A stretch of 64,000 bases of DNA from Granulosicoccus sp964437945 (GCA_964437945.1 CAYTJF010000002.1:10052-74051), one strand, 5' to 3'; shown: positions 1 to 9,183, numbered from the stretch's first letter. A program made the numbers and translations. Notes: a model not told the origin generated them from the letters alone.

Positions 1-1
1 T

Positions 2-253
2 AACAAAATAAAGAAAGGACAAAAACCAGCGTTCAATCAGCGCAAGCGAATCAAGGAAATGAATCGGCTCGACATTCAATTGTATGACTGGATACTTGAT
101 CGTTTCGAAACACAACTGGCCAACCCTTCGGAGCCTGTGAAGGTAGCAGGAGGTGCACGCACAGATTTCAGCGAAGTTAAACTCTGGCGAGCCATTGGCA
201 GTTCTCCGGCGCGCCAGTCAACGATGGAATTTAGCCCCGTTGAGGCAAAATAG
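2..253 (+). CDS. C-terminal fragment of a sulfotransferase-like protein (5' end outside window)
   Basis: The frame is open from the window edge and ends at a TAG at 251-253, so this is the tail of a gene that begins upstream; the ATG at 59 is internal. The visible 83 residues start with a basic stretch followed by a segment of the type R-I-K-E-M-N-R-L-D-I-Q-L-Y-D-W, which resembles the last helix of bacterial sulfotransferase-family proteins (basic loop, then N-x-L-D-x-x-L-Y). Such enzymes move sulfate from PAPS to carbohydrates or other acceptors. The PAPS-binding motifs are outside the window, so the family call rests on this tail only and is tentative. Confidence 0.45.
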   Translation, partial: NKIKKGQKPAFNQRKRIKEMNRLDIQLYDWILDRFETQLANPSEPVKVAGGARTDFSEVKLWRAIGSSPARQSTMEFSPVEAK

Positions 254-283
254 ATCGTGTTTAAATTCGGTTTATAACTAAGG

Positions 284-311
284 ATAAAAACAAGGGTTCA
301 TCCGTGAACCC
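284..311 (-). terminator. Rho-independent terminator of the OmpA-like gene
   Basis: A perfect 7-bp stem, GGGTTCA (294-300) and TGAACCC (305-311), with a 4-base loop. On the minus strand it is followed by TTGTTTTTA, about 80 bp after the stop of the OmpA-like gene. It could also stop transcription coming from the plus-strand gene ending at 253, but the T-run is on the minus side. Confidence 0.75.
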
Positions 312-388
312 ATCTGATTAGTAAGGTCTGTTGAGACCACTTTAAATTAATCGACAACACCCAAGTCAGCCAGTTAGCAAGAAATGTA

Positions 389-1042
389 TCAGGACTGCGG
401 TACAACACTCTTGGCAGTCACTTGAATCTCAACTCGGCGATTCGCCTGACGGCCTTCTGCTGTGTCGTTGGTGTCAACCGGGCTCAATTCGCCAGCGCCT
501 GAGCTGGAGATCGTTGTGTCTGGCAACGCAGCTTCTAAGTATGTTGCCACAGTCGCTGCACGGCGCTCTGACAGGTCTTGGTTATAGTCTTCAGTGCCTC
601 TTGAGTCGGTGTGGCCGGTAACCACCATTGATTCAATTTCTTGGACATCGCCCAAGCGTCCGACTAGATCGCTCAGAGCCGAATCGCCCTCTGCATTCAG
701 CTGATCAGAATTAGTGTCGAACAGAGCTTGGCCGCCTATAGTAATTACGTTGACCGTTGGCTCTGGTGTCGGTTCAACGGGCTCAGGGGCCGGTTCAGGT
801 TCAGGCTCAACGGCAGCTACCGGCTCTTCGGTGCCTTCACAGGCATTGATTTGGTTGTCCTCCGACCAACCGGCGTGGCGTATGCAGCCGTCACTGGACG
901 CGATCACGGTACCTTCAGCATTAAGGATATAGCCGCTCGAGGAGCCTTCCGGAACTTCGATGTTGTTCTCGTGAGCCTGTGCAATTCCGCTTGCGGCCAG
1001 TAAAGCAATCGCCGAGCTGAGTGCCATTAAATTGGTTTTCAT
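389..1042 (-). CDS. OmpA-family outer membrane/peptidoglycan-binding protein
   Basis: 217 residues. A signal peptide (residues 1-23, cleavage after A-Q-A) is followed by a short unassigned domain with two cysteines (about 53 and 68), a Pro/Glu-rich linker (about 77-95) and a C-terminal OmpA-like domain (about 96-210). The domain shows the family pattern F-D-T-N-S-D-x-L near its start, then V-T-G-H-T-D-S-R-G-T-E-x-Y-N and R-R-V-E-I near its end, including the Asp and Arg that hold diaminopimelate in peptidoglycan. There is no N-terminal beta barrel, so it is probably a periplasmic or outer-membrane-associated protein that tethers to the cell wall. Monocistronic, with its own terminator. Confidence 0.85.
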   Translation of the reverse strand: MKTNLMALSSAIALLAASGIAQAHENNIEVPEGSSSGYILNAEGTVIASSDGCIRHAGWSEDNQINACEGTEEPVAAVEPEPEPAPEPVEPTPEPTVNVITIGGQALFDTNSDQLNAEGDSALSDLVGRLGDVQEIESMVVTGHTDSRGTEDYNQDLSERRAATVATYLEAALPDTTISSSGAGELSPVDTNDTAEGRQANRRVEIQVTAKSVVPQS

Positions 1043-1816
1043 TTTGATTTCCTACAGAAGATTGGTCAGATCAGGCTTGCATAAAAAAAGCGCATCTCTG
1101 ATTGTGGTGGAACGTATCCCAAAGCTCTTGTTTTATGTCGGTTGATTTCAATATAGAGGTGTTTTGCTGGGTTGTAAACATAAATCTAGGCTTGCTCTGT
1201 TGGCAAAGCTGTTTTTATCTTCCGCAATTGCCAATGATGAAATCATTGTTGCCAGAGTGCCAGCCAATATCAACTTACTTCGCATTCAATTTCTCCAGTT
1301 ATTTAGATTAAGGAGCTGACAGCAGATAAACAAACGCTGCCGTAGTGAATGAACTTGTACAGTTAAATAACATCGTGACTGTGCAGTTCCTTACTTAATC
1401 AGTATAGGTTTTTAGAAAAACCATTACTGGGAATGATTGCTTTTATACAAATAGTTATATTTGGGGAAAGGTTTGGCGCTGATACACATAACTATTTGTG
1501 AACAATGTCGCATTGTTTTGAGCAAATCTTGTAATAAATAACTTGTTGGAATTACGTTGCGATATATCGCCAGTTTGACAATAAAACTAAAAAGTTCTAA
1601 AAGGTATAATTTGCGGAAAACATACAAGCGGGAAAAAAATACAACAGGACGACTGTGAAATTTTACGACTTAGAAGATAGAACCGGAACCAAAACCAGAT
1701 CTGGAATGAACACTTACAATCAATAATGGCATAAAGCCTATTTGATCAACCCATGCAATTGAAGATGAAAAATATATCCAGGCTGGCTGGACTACACATA
1801 ACCGAAGGGCTTAGAA
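1043..1816. other. AT-rich intergenic region between divergent ompA-like and porin genes
   Basis: About 770 bp with no convincing gene. Short open frames at 1102-1311 (+) and 1424-1627 (-) have no ribosome-binding site or recognisable protein character. A small inverted repeat (AACAATG, 3-base loop, CATTGTT, 1501-1517) followed by TTTG is visible. The region must hold the promoters of the two flanking divergent genes; I could not fix their -35/-10 boxes. Confidence 0.4.
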
Positions 1817-2791
1817 ATGAAAAGTAATCAAAAATCACCGCATCTGTTAAAAACTGCTGTTGCAACCGCAGTATTGGCCGCAACCTCGCTGAGCGCGCCA
1901 GCTTTTGCAGATAGCAAGTTAGAAGGGAGTATCCGCATAGGCTACGAATACAGGGATACAGGTGTCGACGCCGATGGTGTCGACCCCGATGCAGCATTTA
2001 ATATTAGAAATTTTGGTTCCCGACTAAGATGGAGTGGTAATCGTGCTATCAACGGAAGCACAGATGCAATAGCGTATTTAGAGCTAGGTCTTAACCCGGA
2101 CGCGAATGGTGGTAATCCCAGATCCGGGGGCGTAGATCGAACCCGTCATCTTTGGGCTGGCCTGTCAGGAAACTTTGGTACTGTTAAAATCGGAGCACAA
2201 TATTCTTCGTTCTATGACATGGTGCAAGGCAAAACCGACATCGCCTGGTGGGGAAGCTGCTTTCAGCAATTCGAATGTTCTCGTGAAACGAATGTTCTGA
2301 AATATACTGGCAAAACCGGTGGTCTCTCCTATTCGGCATCCGTTGAGTCCGCAGGCGATGCAGACGACGATGTTGCTGACGAGTTTGAAATTGGTGCCAA
2401 TTTTACTGTTGGTAAGTGGGGAGTTGGTGTTGCAGCGGCAATGCACTCTGATGAAGGCGCTGACGATGGCGGTACATTGGTTGGAGCTGTGGCCACTGGC
2501 GGCGTTGGGATCTTTGGCGTGAGGGTAGGCGTTCAGGTTGCCGATGAGGATTTCGCCAATTCCGCTGATGATTTTACTCACGTGACTGTAGCTGCCACCT
2601 TGGGCGACCTTTATGCAGTTGCTAATGTCGGTGACAATGGTCCCCTATCTCCGTCCTTTGCTACGCTGGGATATACATTGAATCTTGGACCTGGATCCCT
2701 GTTCTACTTTGAAGCTCAGACGCTAGATAGTGATGAGCCTGGTACAGATGCGACCACCATTGGTCGTGCTACTTATGTATTTACTTTCTAA
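1817..2791 (+). CDS. Gram-negative porin (general diffusion porin type)
   Basis: 324 residues: signal peptide (1-31, cleaved after A-F-A) and then alternating beta-strand sequence rich in Gly, Asp and aromatic residues. The mature start D-S-K-L-E-G-S-I-R-I-G-Y-E-Y and the final residues T-Y-V-F-T-F, ending in Phe, are typical of trimeric porins inserted by the BAM complex. A C-x6-C pair lies near residues 148-155, in a W-W-G-S-C-F-Q-Q-F-E-C segment, possibly a disulfide in a loop. Length and ends match the Porin_4/OmpC-like families of gammaproteobacteria. Substrate selectivity cannot be read from sequence. It is followed by a strong terminator, so it is transcribed alone. Confidence 0.88.
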   Translation: MKSNQKSPHLLKTAVATAVLAATSLSAPAFADSKLEGSIRIGYEYRDTGVDADGVDPDAAFNIRNFGSRLRWSGNRAINGSTDAIAYLELGLNPDANGGNPRSGGVDRTRHLWAGLSGNFGTVKIGAQYSSFYDMVQGKTDIAWWGSCFQQFECSRETNVLKYTGKTGGLSYSASVESAGDADDDVADEFEIGANFTVGKWGVGVAAAMHSDEGADDGGTLVGAVATGGVGIFGVRVGVQVADEDFANSADDFTHVTVAATLGDLYAVANVGDNGPLSPSFATLGYTLNLGPGSLFYFEAQTLDSDEPGTDATTIGRATYVFTF

Positions 2792-2811
2792 CGTTTGAAA
2801 TAGAAATAGGC

Positions 2812-2850
2812 AGGATCAGTCCGTGATGATTGATCCTTCCTTTTTTGTTT
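2812..2850 (+). terminator. Rho-independent terminator of the porin gene
   Basis: Stem AGGATCA (2812-2818) pairs with TGATCCT (2831-2837), followed by TTCCTTTTTTGTTTT. It lies 21 bp after the porin stop codon. Confidence 0.85.
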
Positions 2851-2928
2851 TGAATAGATTCAAAGATCAATACATAGACATTAATGGAATAACGAGGTGT
2901 ACAATATTATTTGTCGCCATATACGCAG

Positions 2929-4830
2929 TTAGTCGGACTGGCTGGCAATCTCTAACAAGCTTTGCTTGAAATTAATCCAATCTGCCGGCTTCCCCGACCA
3001 ACTTGCGTCTCCCCTTGCTTCTGCCAATGCCTCTGGAATCATAGACCGAATCAGTTTGCGTGCATCCGTTGGGTTGTTTTGTTCAGCAAGAAAAAAGAGT
3101 TCCGCATCCTGTAGCCCGCGGCGCCACGTCTTTAAACGCATAGACGGTATAGGTCCGGGAATTTTTGCAAATCCTATTTTATCCATCTGATTTCCAGGGT
3201 ATACCAACACACCGTTTCCAAAGCGATCATCATCTGGTTTGTAAGAAGGTTCTGCAAAGGGCTTCTCGTCGCTGCCCAGGTTAACTGCCCACATGAATTG
3301 CCCGGTCAAACCATATCGAGCACCAATAACACCCCAGGTGCGCATATCGACCCCGGACGCATTTATACTATGTGCGCCGACAGCCGGGTGGCCACTGTGG
3401 TAGAACCATGCAGAGTCGCCGTTGTTAATTCGTTCACGTAGAAACTCCGGATCTGCAGCACTGGCATTCGGTGACCACAGTCTTACTTTATCTGACAAAT
3501 CCAACAGCGGGTCTGATTTCCATATAGCCGGGTTGGAATGACTGGTCCAGAGTAAATCCAGACTACTGTCTTTTGTCCCGACATCGAGTGAGCGCTGTAG
3601 CAGATCCATCTGTTCGTGCACCATAGCCAGGTAATTTCTTCGCTGTTCTTTGTTGCTTTTTGTTTTTTCTGGCCCGTCTACTTCATCAAATACGTACGCA
3701 AAAAATTTAGGTGTAAGCCATCCATTTTCAGTAGCACGTTGTTTCCATTGCTTAGCTAAACGTTCATAGCGATAAAAATCATCTGGCGTTAACGGCGCTT
3801 CGAGTTTTACATTAAATTCCTGTGGCCATGGGGTACGCCATATGGTGACTGGTGTGTTTTCTCCTGTACCGTAATAACCGTATTGCTCAGTAAACAGAGT
3901 TCCGTCCAGAATAGGCTGATACGTATCGCTGTAGTCCTGCCAGCCTGAAGTGTTGGGCAGCACGGGTGTTCGTTCTATAAAAACGGTTCTATGCTCATGC
4001 GCAATCTGTTGATAGCACTGCGCCATCTGCTGCCATGATCGTTGACTACGATCATGGCCAGCGCCTTCCAGGGTGTAGCTTCGATAGACTTCACCAATGG
4101 CATCTATGCTGGGTTTATTCGGTAGTTGAACATCGAAAACTGATAGCTCGACATTGACGGGTATAGTTTGTTCACCCACCAGCACGTTAAGCTGCATGGC
4201 ATACTCACCAGCTGGCACGTCTGATGGTATGTAACTTTCTATCCATACTGCCTGATTCTGATGTGGTTCTGCCGGTAGTGCAATTTTGTCGAAAACCTGT
4301 TCGGATGAACCAAGACAACCGTGTTTTTTTGGTACTAGTGCGTCCGGGTATTCTGCTGGCCAGTCTCGAACGGCGCTTTTCGGCCCCCAGGTATAAGCAC
4401 CGTTATCAACCAGATGATAGTGAGCCTGATAAACGCGATTGAATATTGACGCTCGAAATGTCTGCCCGGGTGTATCAGATAACCATTCACCCAAACCAAT
4501 ATCAACATTTTCTGCTGCCGCACTACCTACATTTCGAAAGATTAACTGAAAAGCCACATACTCGTTACGAGCTGACTTAAGTTTTACACTGGTAGCCTCT
4601 TCGGTTGATTTATTGAAAAGACTAAAGTCAGGGTGTTCCAGAATAATAGGGTCAGATCGGCTAAAGCGTGCCATATTGCTGGCTGCGCAAATAACGACAT
4701 CATGATCTGTAAGCAGGCAGCTATCGGAAAAAGCGGGTGGCCGCTGCCACCAGAAAACAGCGGCTAAGACGATGGCCACACTTATGCAGGCGATTTGAAG
4801 TAAGGTTCGACGCATTGGACTATCGAGCAT
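2929..4830 (-). CDS. DUF4091 / GH123-like domain protein with N-terminal membrane anchor
   Basis: 633 residues. One hydrophobic segment at about 9-27 (signal anchor), then a long extracytoplasmic part. The N-terminal half has a beta-sandwich-like motif S-A-R-N-E-Y-V-A-F-Q-L, found at the start of many GH123/DUF4091 proteins, and the C-terminal part ends with the typical R-R-G-L-Q-D-A-E-L-F-F-L. A Y-V-F-D-E-V-D segment in the middle could supply acidic active-site residues, as in the GH123 TIM barrel. Known GH123 members are N-acetylgalactosaminidases that use substrate-assisted catalysis; many DUF4091 proteins are uncharacterised, so a role in polysaccharide or glycan breakdown is an inference. 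Start codon ATG 4830; ATG 4815 is an alternative. Divergent from uraH with 47 bp between. Confidence 0.75.
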   Translation of the reverse strand: MLDSPMRRTLLQIACISVAIVLAAVFWWQRPPAFSDSCLLTDHDVVICAASNMARFSRSDPIILEHPDFSLFNKSTEEATSVKLKSARNEYVAFQLIFRNVGSAAAENVDIGLGEWLSDTPGQTFRASIFNRVYQAHYHLVDNGAYTWGPKSAVRDWPAEYPDALVPKKHGCLGSSEQVFDKIALPAEPHQNQAVWIESYIPSDVPAGEYAMQLNVLVGEQTIPVNVELSVFDVQLPNKPSIDAIGEVYRSYTLEGAGHDRSQRSWQQMAQCYQQIAHEHRTVFIERTPVLPNTSGWQDYSDTYQPILDGTLFTEQYGYYGTGENTPVTIWRTPWPQEFNVKLEAPLTPDDFYRYERLAKQWKQRATENGWLTPKFFAYVFDEVDGPEKTKSNKEQRRNYLAMVHEQMDLLQRSLDVGTKDSSLDLLWTSHSNPAIWKSDPLLDLSDKVRLWSPNASAADPEFLRERINNGDSAWFYHSGHPAVGAHSINASGVDMRTWGVIGARYGLTGQFMWAVNLGSDEKPFAEPSYKPDDDRFGNGVLVYPGNQMDKIGFAKIPGPIPSMRLKTWRRGLQDAELFFLAEQNNPTDARKLIRSMIPEALAEARGDASWSGKPADWINFKQSLLEIASQSD

Positions 4831-4877
4831 CAGTTACGTAGCATTGAATAGTTTGAAGCTTAATCAGACAAAATACC

Positions 4878-5219
4878 ATGACACAAATTACATCACACAT
4901 TCTGGATACATCTCGAGGGCTACCGGCTCAAGGTGTTTTGATTACGCTTGCGCAACAGCAGGGTGATAACTGGACTAAATTGGGCTCCGTTGCAACCAAC
5001 GACGATGGCCGAGTTATTGACTTTATTGGAACCAATAAGGTGCTCAGTGGAGGTGTATACAAACTCACTTTCGCATTAAGCGACTACTATAAAAAGCTTG
5101 GCATCGAATCGTTTTATCCCTACGCTGATATCGTATTTGAAATTGCTGGCGACGGGCAACACTATCATGTGCCGCTGCTGCTTAACCCATTCGGTTATTC
5201 AACCTACCGTGGATCATAG
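4878..5219 (+). CDS. uraH: 5-hydroxyisourate hydrolase (HIUase, transthyretin-like)
   Basis: 113 residues, the usual size of the family. It shows the N-terminal S-H-I-L-D-T-S-R-G-x-P-A motif with the catalytic His, and the C-terminal signature ending Y-R-G-S. It hydrolyses 5-hydroxyisourate, the product of urate oxidation, to OHCU in the cytoplasm. The next gene, on the opposite strand, is the allantoinase puuE, which acts later in the same ureide pathway. The last codons lie at the edge of a 15-bp tandem repeat and a 100-N gap; the gene itself is complete. Confidence 0.93.
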   Translation: MTQITSHILDTSRGLPAQGVLITLAQQQGDNWTKLGSVATNDDGRVIDFIGTNKVLSGGVYKLTFALSDYYKKLGIESFYPYADIVFEIAGDGQHYHVPLLLNPFGYSTYRGS

Positions 5220-5400
5220 TTCTCAACTGCGAAGTTCTCAACTGCNNNNNNNNNNNNNNNNNNNNNNNNNNNNNNNNNNNNNNNNNNNNNNNNNNNNNNN
5301 NNNNNNNNNNNNNNNNNNNNNNNNNNNNNNNNNNNNNNNNNNNNNTCGGTTATTCAACCTACCGTGGATCATAGTTCTCAACTGCGAAGTTCTCAACTGC
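5191..5400. repeat. 100-N gap flanked by an exact 55-bp duplication
   Basis: Bases 5191-5245 (end of uraH plus repeat) are identical to 5346-5400, and exactly 100 N fill 5246-5345. The duplicated stretch contains the unique 3' end of uraH, so it is most simply two contigs that overlap by 55 bases and were joined with a placeholder gap. If so, the real distance between uraH and puuE is about 155 bp shorter than drawn. Confidence 0.85.
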
Positions 5401-5442
5401 AAAGTTCTCAACTGCGAAGCCCTCAACAACACAGTTCTCACA
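5359..5442. repeat. 15-bp tandem repeat between convergent uraH and puuE
   Basis: The unit AGTTCTCAACTGCGA is repeated with little change about three times, followed by degenerate copies (AGCCCTCAACAACAC, AGTTCTCACATGC). It sits directly after the uraH stop codon. No function is evident; the array is probably what broke the assembly. Confidence 0.85.
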
Positions 5443-5517
5443 TGCATCAAAATGCTGAACGTTCGGCATGTTATATTAATTGCTGAGCAGTTTAAATTGT
5501 TGCAGCATACAACGCGC

Positions 5518-6432
5518 TTAACTTGGCGCAGGAAACGTTTTCGTCCAGTGTCTGGCCACGTCCAGTCTGGTCGGCACCCACACTTGCGGTTTGGACTGGA
5601 TATAATCGATAAATCGGGCAACTGCTGCTGCACGACCTGGTCGACCAGCTAAACGACAATGCAATCCGACCGACATCATCTTGGGTGCACCGCTGAGGCC
5701 TTCGGCGTATAAAACATCGAAAGAGTCTTTCAGGTATTGATAAAACTGCTCACCTGAATTAAACCCTTGTGCAGTGGCAAAGCGCATATCGTTTGCATCG
5801 AGAGTGTAAGGAACCATCAATTGAGGACCAAAGGGACTATTGCGCCAGTATGGGAGTTCGTCGGCATAAGTGTCAGCACAGTATTCAAAGTGTGATTGCT
5901 CAGCGCATAAGTCATGCGAATGCTCGGATGTGCGGCCGATGTACACACCCGCGGGCAGCTGACCGGTAGCCGCTTTATGTATCTCGATTGCCTGAGTCAG
6001 ATGAGATTGCTCATCGTTTTTGGAAAAATGTCGGTAATCAATCCAGCGCAAGCCATGAGTGGCAATTTCCCAACGGCTCGATTGCATGGCTTGAACAATC
6101 TCTGGCACTCGCTGCAGAGCCATAGCGACAGCAAAAACCGTTACCGGCAAATCTCGCTCGGTGAATAATCGGTATAAACGCCAAAACCCTGCTCGCGAGC
6201 CGAATTCGTAAATCGACTCCATGTTCATATGGCGTTGACCGGGCCAACTTTCAGCGCCGACAATTTCTGACAAAAACGCTTCAGAACCGGCGTCACCGTG
6301 CAGCACGTTGTTCTCCCCACCTTCCTCGTAGTTAACGACGAACTGAACCGCGATTGCGGCACCATCTGGCCACGCGGGGTGAGGAGGGTGTTGGCCGTAG
6401 CCGCTTAAGTCTCTGGGATACTTATCGCTCAT
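5518..6432 (-). CDS. puuE: Allantoinase, polysaccharide-deacetylase type (PuuE)
   Basis: 304 residues, normal for this family. The start Y-P-R-D-L-x-G-Y-G-x-x-P-P is the hallmark of PuuE proteins, followed by V-N-Y-E-E-G-G-E and R-x-G-x-W-R. The core W-E-I-A-T-H-G-L-R-W-I-D-Y supplies the His found in the NodB/polysaccharide deacetylase fold. It opens the hydantoin ring of allantoin to allantoate without needing the metal centre of classical allantoinases. It converges with uraH; no gene for OHCU decarboxylase or urate oxidase is in the window. Confidence 0.9.
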   Translation of the reverse strand: MSDKYPRDLSGYGQHPPHPAWPDGAAIAVQFVVNYEEGGENNVLHGDAGSEAFLSEIVGAESWPGQRHMNMESIYEFGSRAGFWRLYRLFTERDLPVTVFAVAMALQRVPEIVQAMQSSRWEIATHGLRWIDYRHFSKNDEQSHLTQAIEIHKAATGQLPAGVYIGRTSEHSHDLCAEQSHFEYCADTYADELPYWRNSPFGPQLMVPYTLDANDMRFATAQGFNSGEQFYQYLKDSFDVLYAEGLSGAPKMMSVGLHCRLAGRPGRAAAVARFIDYIQSKPQVWVPTRLDVARHWTKTFPAPS

Positions 6433-6526
6433 GCCGCATCTTAGCGGGATTGCCCTGCAGGTGTCGATATTGTCAGTACGTTCTCTGTGCTGGCAGCACG
6501 CTTTTACGTTGGAGAAATATCACTAA

Positions 6527-6853
6527 TTAGCCAGGCTCGTCATCATCAGAAGTGTTCTGGTCGCCGCTTAGCAAGGTGAAACTGATTTCAGGTTTCCCAC
6601 CGACACGGGGTGACAGGTTCAGTAGACAATACGAGTTTAGATTCACCTGCCGATTTGCCTCAAGGTCGTTGAGGACACTGCGGGCGAATTGATCTGCCCA
6701 GATGGGCACTTCGCCAAACATTTTGAAATGAGCAAATACTGAGGTTATGTCGTTTTCGCTGGCGCGGTCACCAAACCAGTTCAGATAGGCTTCGCTGAAT
6801 AATCGGTATTCACTGATTTGGAGAAGGTTCGCTGCTTTGCTTATAGTTTGCAT
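6527..6853 (-). CDS. Small protein of unknown function
   Basis: 108 residues, not recognised. It has a helical, acidic composition, with the start M-Q-T-I-S-K-A-A-N-L-L-Q-I-S-E-Y-R-L-F resembling a helix-turn-helix-like entry, but no clear DNA-binding motif. It ends in an acidic tail (D-D-D-E). A GAGGG box lies about 12 bases before the ATG. It lies upstream of puuE on the same strand with 94 bp between, so co-transcription is possible. The overlapping frame 6810-7004 looks spurious. Confidence 0.55.
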   Translation of the reverse strand: MQTISKAANLLQISEYRLFSEAYLNWFGDRASENDITSVFAHFKMFGEVPIWADQFARSVLNDLEANRQVNLNSYCLLNLSPRVGGKPEISFTLLSGDQNTSDDDEPG

Positions 6854-7611
6854 TCTTATAATTCCCTCTGTTTAGTGACCTGCGGACTTGGTTCCCGTCC
6901 CACTCAAACACTAACGGCTTGAAATCAGCCGCCCTTACCCCGTTTAGTCGCTTTTGTGTCCGACTAGGAACATAGCTGATCGTCACGGGATATTCATCAC
7001 GCAACGTTAAAATTTACCGCCCGTAAGTTTTTTCTAAATCTAATCGACAGGATCGAAGTAAAATAATGCAAACGCATGCCCGAGTAGCATTTTCTGTTCA
7101 ACTTCCGTGCTCATAATGCCAATGTAAAACCCAGTTCCACGATTGCTCAAGCTCAGATAGTCGACTAGTAACAAGAGTTGACGGCTGGAACTATATAGTA
7201 GGGTAGGTTGCTCATTGCAGAAGTGGGCTAGGGTTAGCTTATTGGATGAAAAGGGTTATTTGGCTGAGTCGAATTTGTCTTGTTTCTTAAGGTAAGTGCC
7301 GAATTTTAATGGAAATTGTGGGTGTTTTCACATCCAGGCACTTGGTCAAAAAGGTTACAATTGGCCGCGCGAGCTGAGACAAGATATTGACCGAAATTTG
7401 TAAGGTTATGAATGTATTGCAACTTTGATTGGCAGCAGATTCCGGTTTGCTGCGGATTACGGTTTAGCGTCTGATGGTATAGCGTTTAACGAATGGGGCT
7501 AATTGTTCGGTTTGTATCGCAATACCAAACTGACTGGTTCGCCTGAAAATCGATGCAGGACCTTTCGACACTCACGGTAGTGCTCAGTGCTAAAGGTCCG
7601 GAGAAAATACA
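6854..7611. other. Intergenic region with no recognised gene
   Basis: About 760 bp. A 64-codon minus-strand frame at 6810-7004 overlaps the start of the preceding gene and has no protein character. I saw no tRNA or strong hairpin. The right-hand part must hold the promoter of the Slp-family gene. Confidence 0.35.
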
Positions 7612-8154
7612 GTGAAAATAAAATCTGCGATGCACGGTCTAGTGAGTCTATTTGCTCGCTCTACAGCTCGCTATGCGATTTGCTCGACCTTGCTGGCGCT
7701 CGCGCTTGCTGGTTGTGCAACAAGTAAGGCGCTATACGATACCGATGCGGTAACCGTGACACTAACGCCTGACGAGGTAGCATCCGATCCAGAATCTGCT
7801 AAAGGGACTGTCATCTGGGGTGGGGTGATTGTGAGCAGTATCAATCTCGTGGATAGAACCCAATTTGAGGTGCTGTCCTACCCGCTCGACAATAATCAGC
7901 GACCGATAACCAAGAAAAAATCGTTAGGTCGTTTTTTACTTCAATCTCCTGACTATGTAGAAACCAAAAACTATGCCCCCGGCCGTGAACTGACAGCCAT
8001 TGGTACTTTACAGGGTATAACCAAAGGTGAAATCAATGATGCTGAATACGATTATCCAACCGTCACAGTGAACGATGTCTATTTGTGGAATCGTGACAAC
8101 AGTCATGAAAAACCCCGATTTATTTTTGGCATTGGATTAAATATCGATGGCTAA
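7612..8154 (+). CDS. Slp-family outer membrane lipoprotein
   Basis: 180 residues, starting at GTG (7612) with an AAAGG/GGAGA stretch just upstream. A lipoprotein signal ends in the lipobox L-A-G-C with the modified Cys at residue 35. The body matches the Slp family pattern: G-T-V-I-W-G-G-V-I-V near the start, Y-P-L-D-x-x-x-x-P in the middle, G-R-F-L, and A-P-G-R-E-L-T-A-I-G-T-L-Q-G near the end. In enterobacteria Slp is induced by starvation or stationary phase; the molecular role is unknown. It stands alone. Confidence 0.88.
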   Translation: MKIKSAMHGLVSLFARSTARYAICSTLLALALAGCATSKALYDTDAVTVTLTPDEVASDPESAKGTVIWGGVIVSSINLVDRTQFEVLSYPLDNNQRPITKKKSLGRFLLQSPDYVETKNYAPGRELTAIGTLQGITKGEINDAEYDYPTVTVNDVYLWNRDNSHEKPRFIFGIGLNIDG

Positions 8155-8543
8155 TATTGGCTTACATCAGTCCAATTAAATCAAGTACTTGAAAGTTGTT
8201 TTTCAGCAAGTTTTTTATCATCCCACAGGGCTAAACGTCATTTATCCGGCTTTTTCCACGTATCATCAACAGCCTGCTTGCGATAGACTCCTGCTTCAGC
8301 GGAGCCAATTTCGATTCAAAATAATCGTATAAATCTGTCGCCGCTGCAGACTTTGGCGAAGACCAAACTGAGACGTAGGTAGATGTAGGAATTAGGGGGT
8401 GGGAGCGGTCCCACCAGAACGTGAAATAGCATTGGTACCGATCGTAACGTGTGTCACATCGACCCGAATGGATGCTTCACACAACGAGATGTCCAGTCGC
8501 TACAACTCACTTGTACGGCACTTTTTGTCGTGGGGTATGAGAC
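8155..8543. other. Intergenic region between Slp-family gene and protease gene
   Basis: About 390 bp. It contains a perfect hairpin, GGTGGGA (8398-8404), loop GCGG, TCCCACC (8409-8415), without a following T-run, and a 12-bp palindrome TCAAGTACTTGA at 8181-8192 just after the Slp-family stop. A short plus-strand frame at 8399-8641 overlaps the protease start in another frame and is not credible. Confidence 0.4.
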
Positions 8544-9179
8544 ATGCAAAGCACCATAAAAAAAATAGGTGCGCTTCTCGTTTGCTTAGGCCTTTGGTCG
8601 ACGCAAGTAGCAGCAGCGCCAGAATGTGTTTGGCCAGATGATGAAACTCTGGAAGCTATCCTGCCGGTTGCAACTGACCATGGTAGTCACGCCAGCGGGG
8701 TCGTTTTTGCTTCCAATAAAGTGCTTACAGCAGCCCATGCTATCGAAGGTGCTGAACAATATTTTGTGCGTGTTGAAGGTGGATTCCGTAGTGCAACACT
8801 GCTTCTAATCGATCGTGCAAACGATTTGGCTGTATTGTCTGTTGATACTCTTAACATCAAACCGATGCCTTTAGCTGCAGCAGTACCGAGCCAAAGTCAG
8901 ATAGTTTGGGCTGTCGGTTTTCCCAAAGCCCAAGGTAAGACAACCTCCAGTGGTGTGTTTCAGCGTAACCGTGCAGGAGCGCTTCATACCAGTGCCCCGA
9001 TCGACTCAGGACAGTCTGGTGGCGGCCTGCTGAGCTGTGAACAAGGCTCGTATCAATTGTTAGGCATGTTGCGCGGCTACGGCGCTTATCGAAGTGGTGA
9101 TCGATACGTTAAGCTGGAGAATCATTCTGTATCGGTGGCAGCAGCCACTATCCAGCGTTTTATCGGTACCTATCAGTAA
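8544..9179 (+). CDS. Secreted trypsin-like serine protease
   Basis: 211 residues with a signal peptide (1-25, A-A-A cleavage). The catalytic triad of the chymotrypsin fold is visible: His65 in L-T-A-A-H-A, Asp94 in N-D-L-A-V-L and Ser158 in G-Q-S-G-G-G-L. The order and spacing fit a small DegP/HtrA-like protease domain without a PDZ domain. Two cysteines (28 and about 164) may form a disulfide. It is probably periplasmic or exported; the substrate is unknown. Not part of an evident operon. Confidence 0.85.
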   Translation: MQSTIKKIGALLVCLGLWSTQVAAAPECVWPDDETLEAILPVATDHGSHASGVVFASNKVLTAAHAIEGAEQYFVRVEGGFRSATLLLIDRANDLAVLSVDTLNIKPMPLAAAVPSQSQIVWAVGFPKAQGKTTSSGVFQRNRAGALHTSAPIDSGQSGGGLLSCEQGSYQLLGMLRGYGAYRSGDRYVKLENHSVSVAAATIQRFIGTYQ

Positions 9180-9183
9180 ACAA

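Noticed and set aside
1424..1627. 67-codon minus-strand frame in the AT-rich ompA-porin gap
   Set aside because: No ribosome site, no family similarity, and AT-driven composition.
5098..5652. Long frame across the first N gap
   Set aside because: It runs through undetermined bases and the duplicated uraH end.
6810..7004. 64-codon minus-strand frame upstream of the small unknown gene
   Set aside because: Overlaps the start of the better supported gene at 6527-6853 and has no ribosome site.
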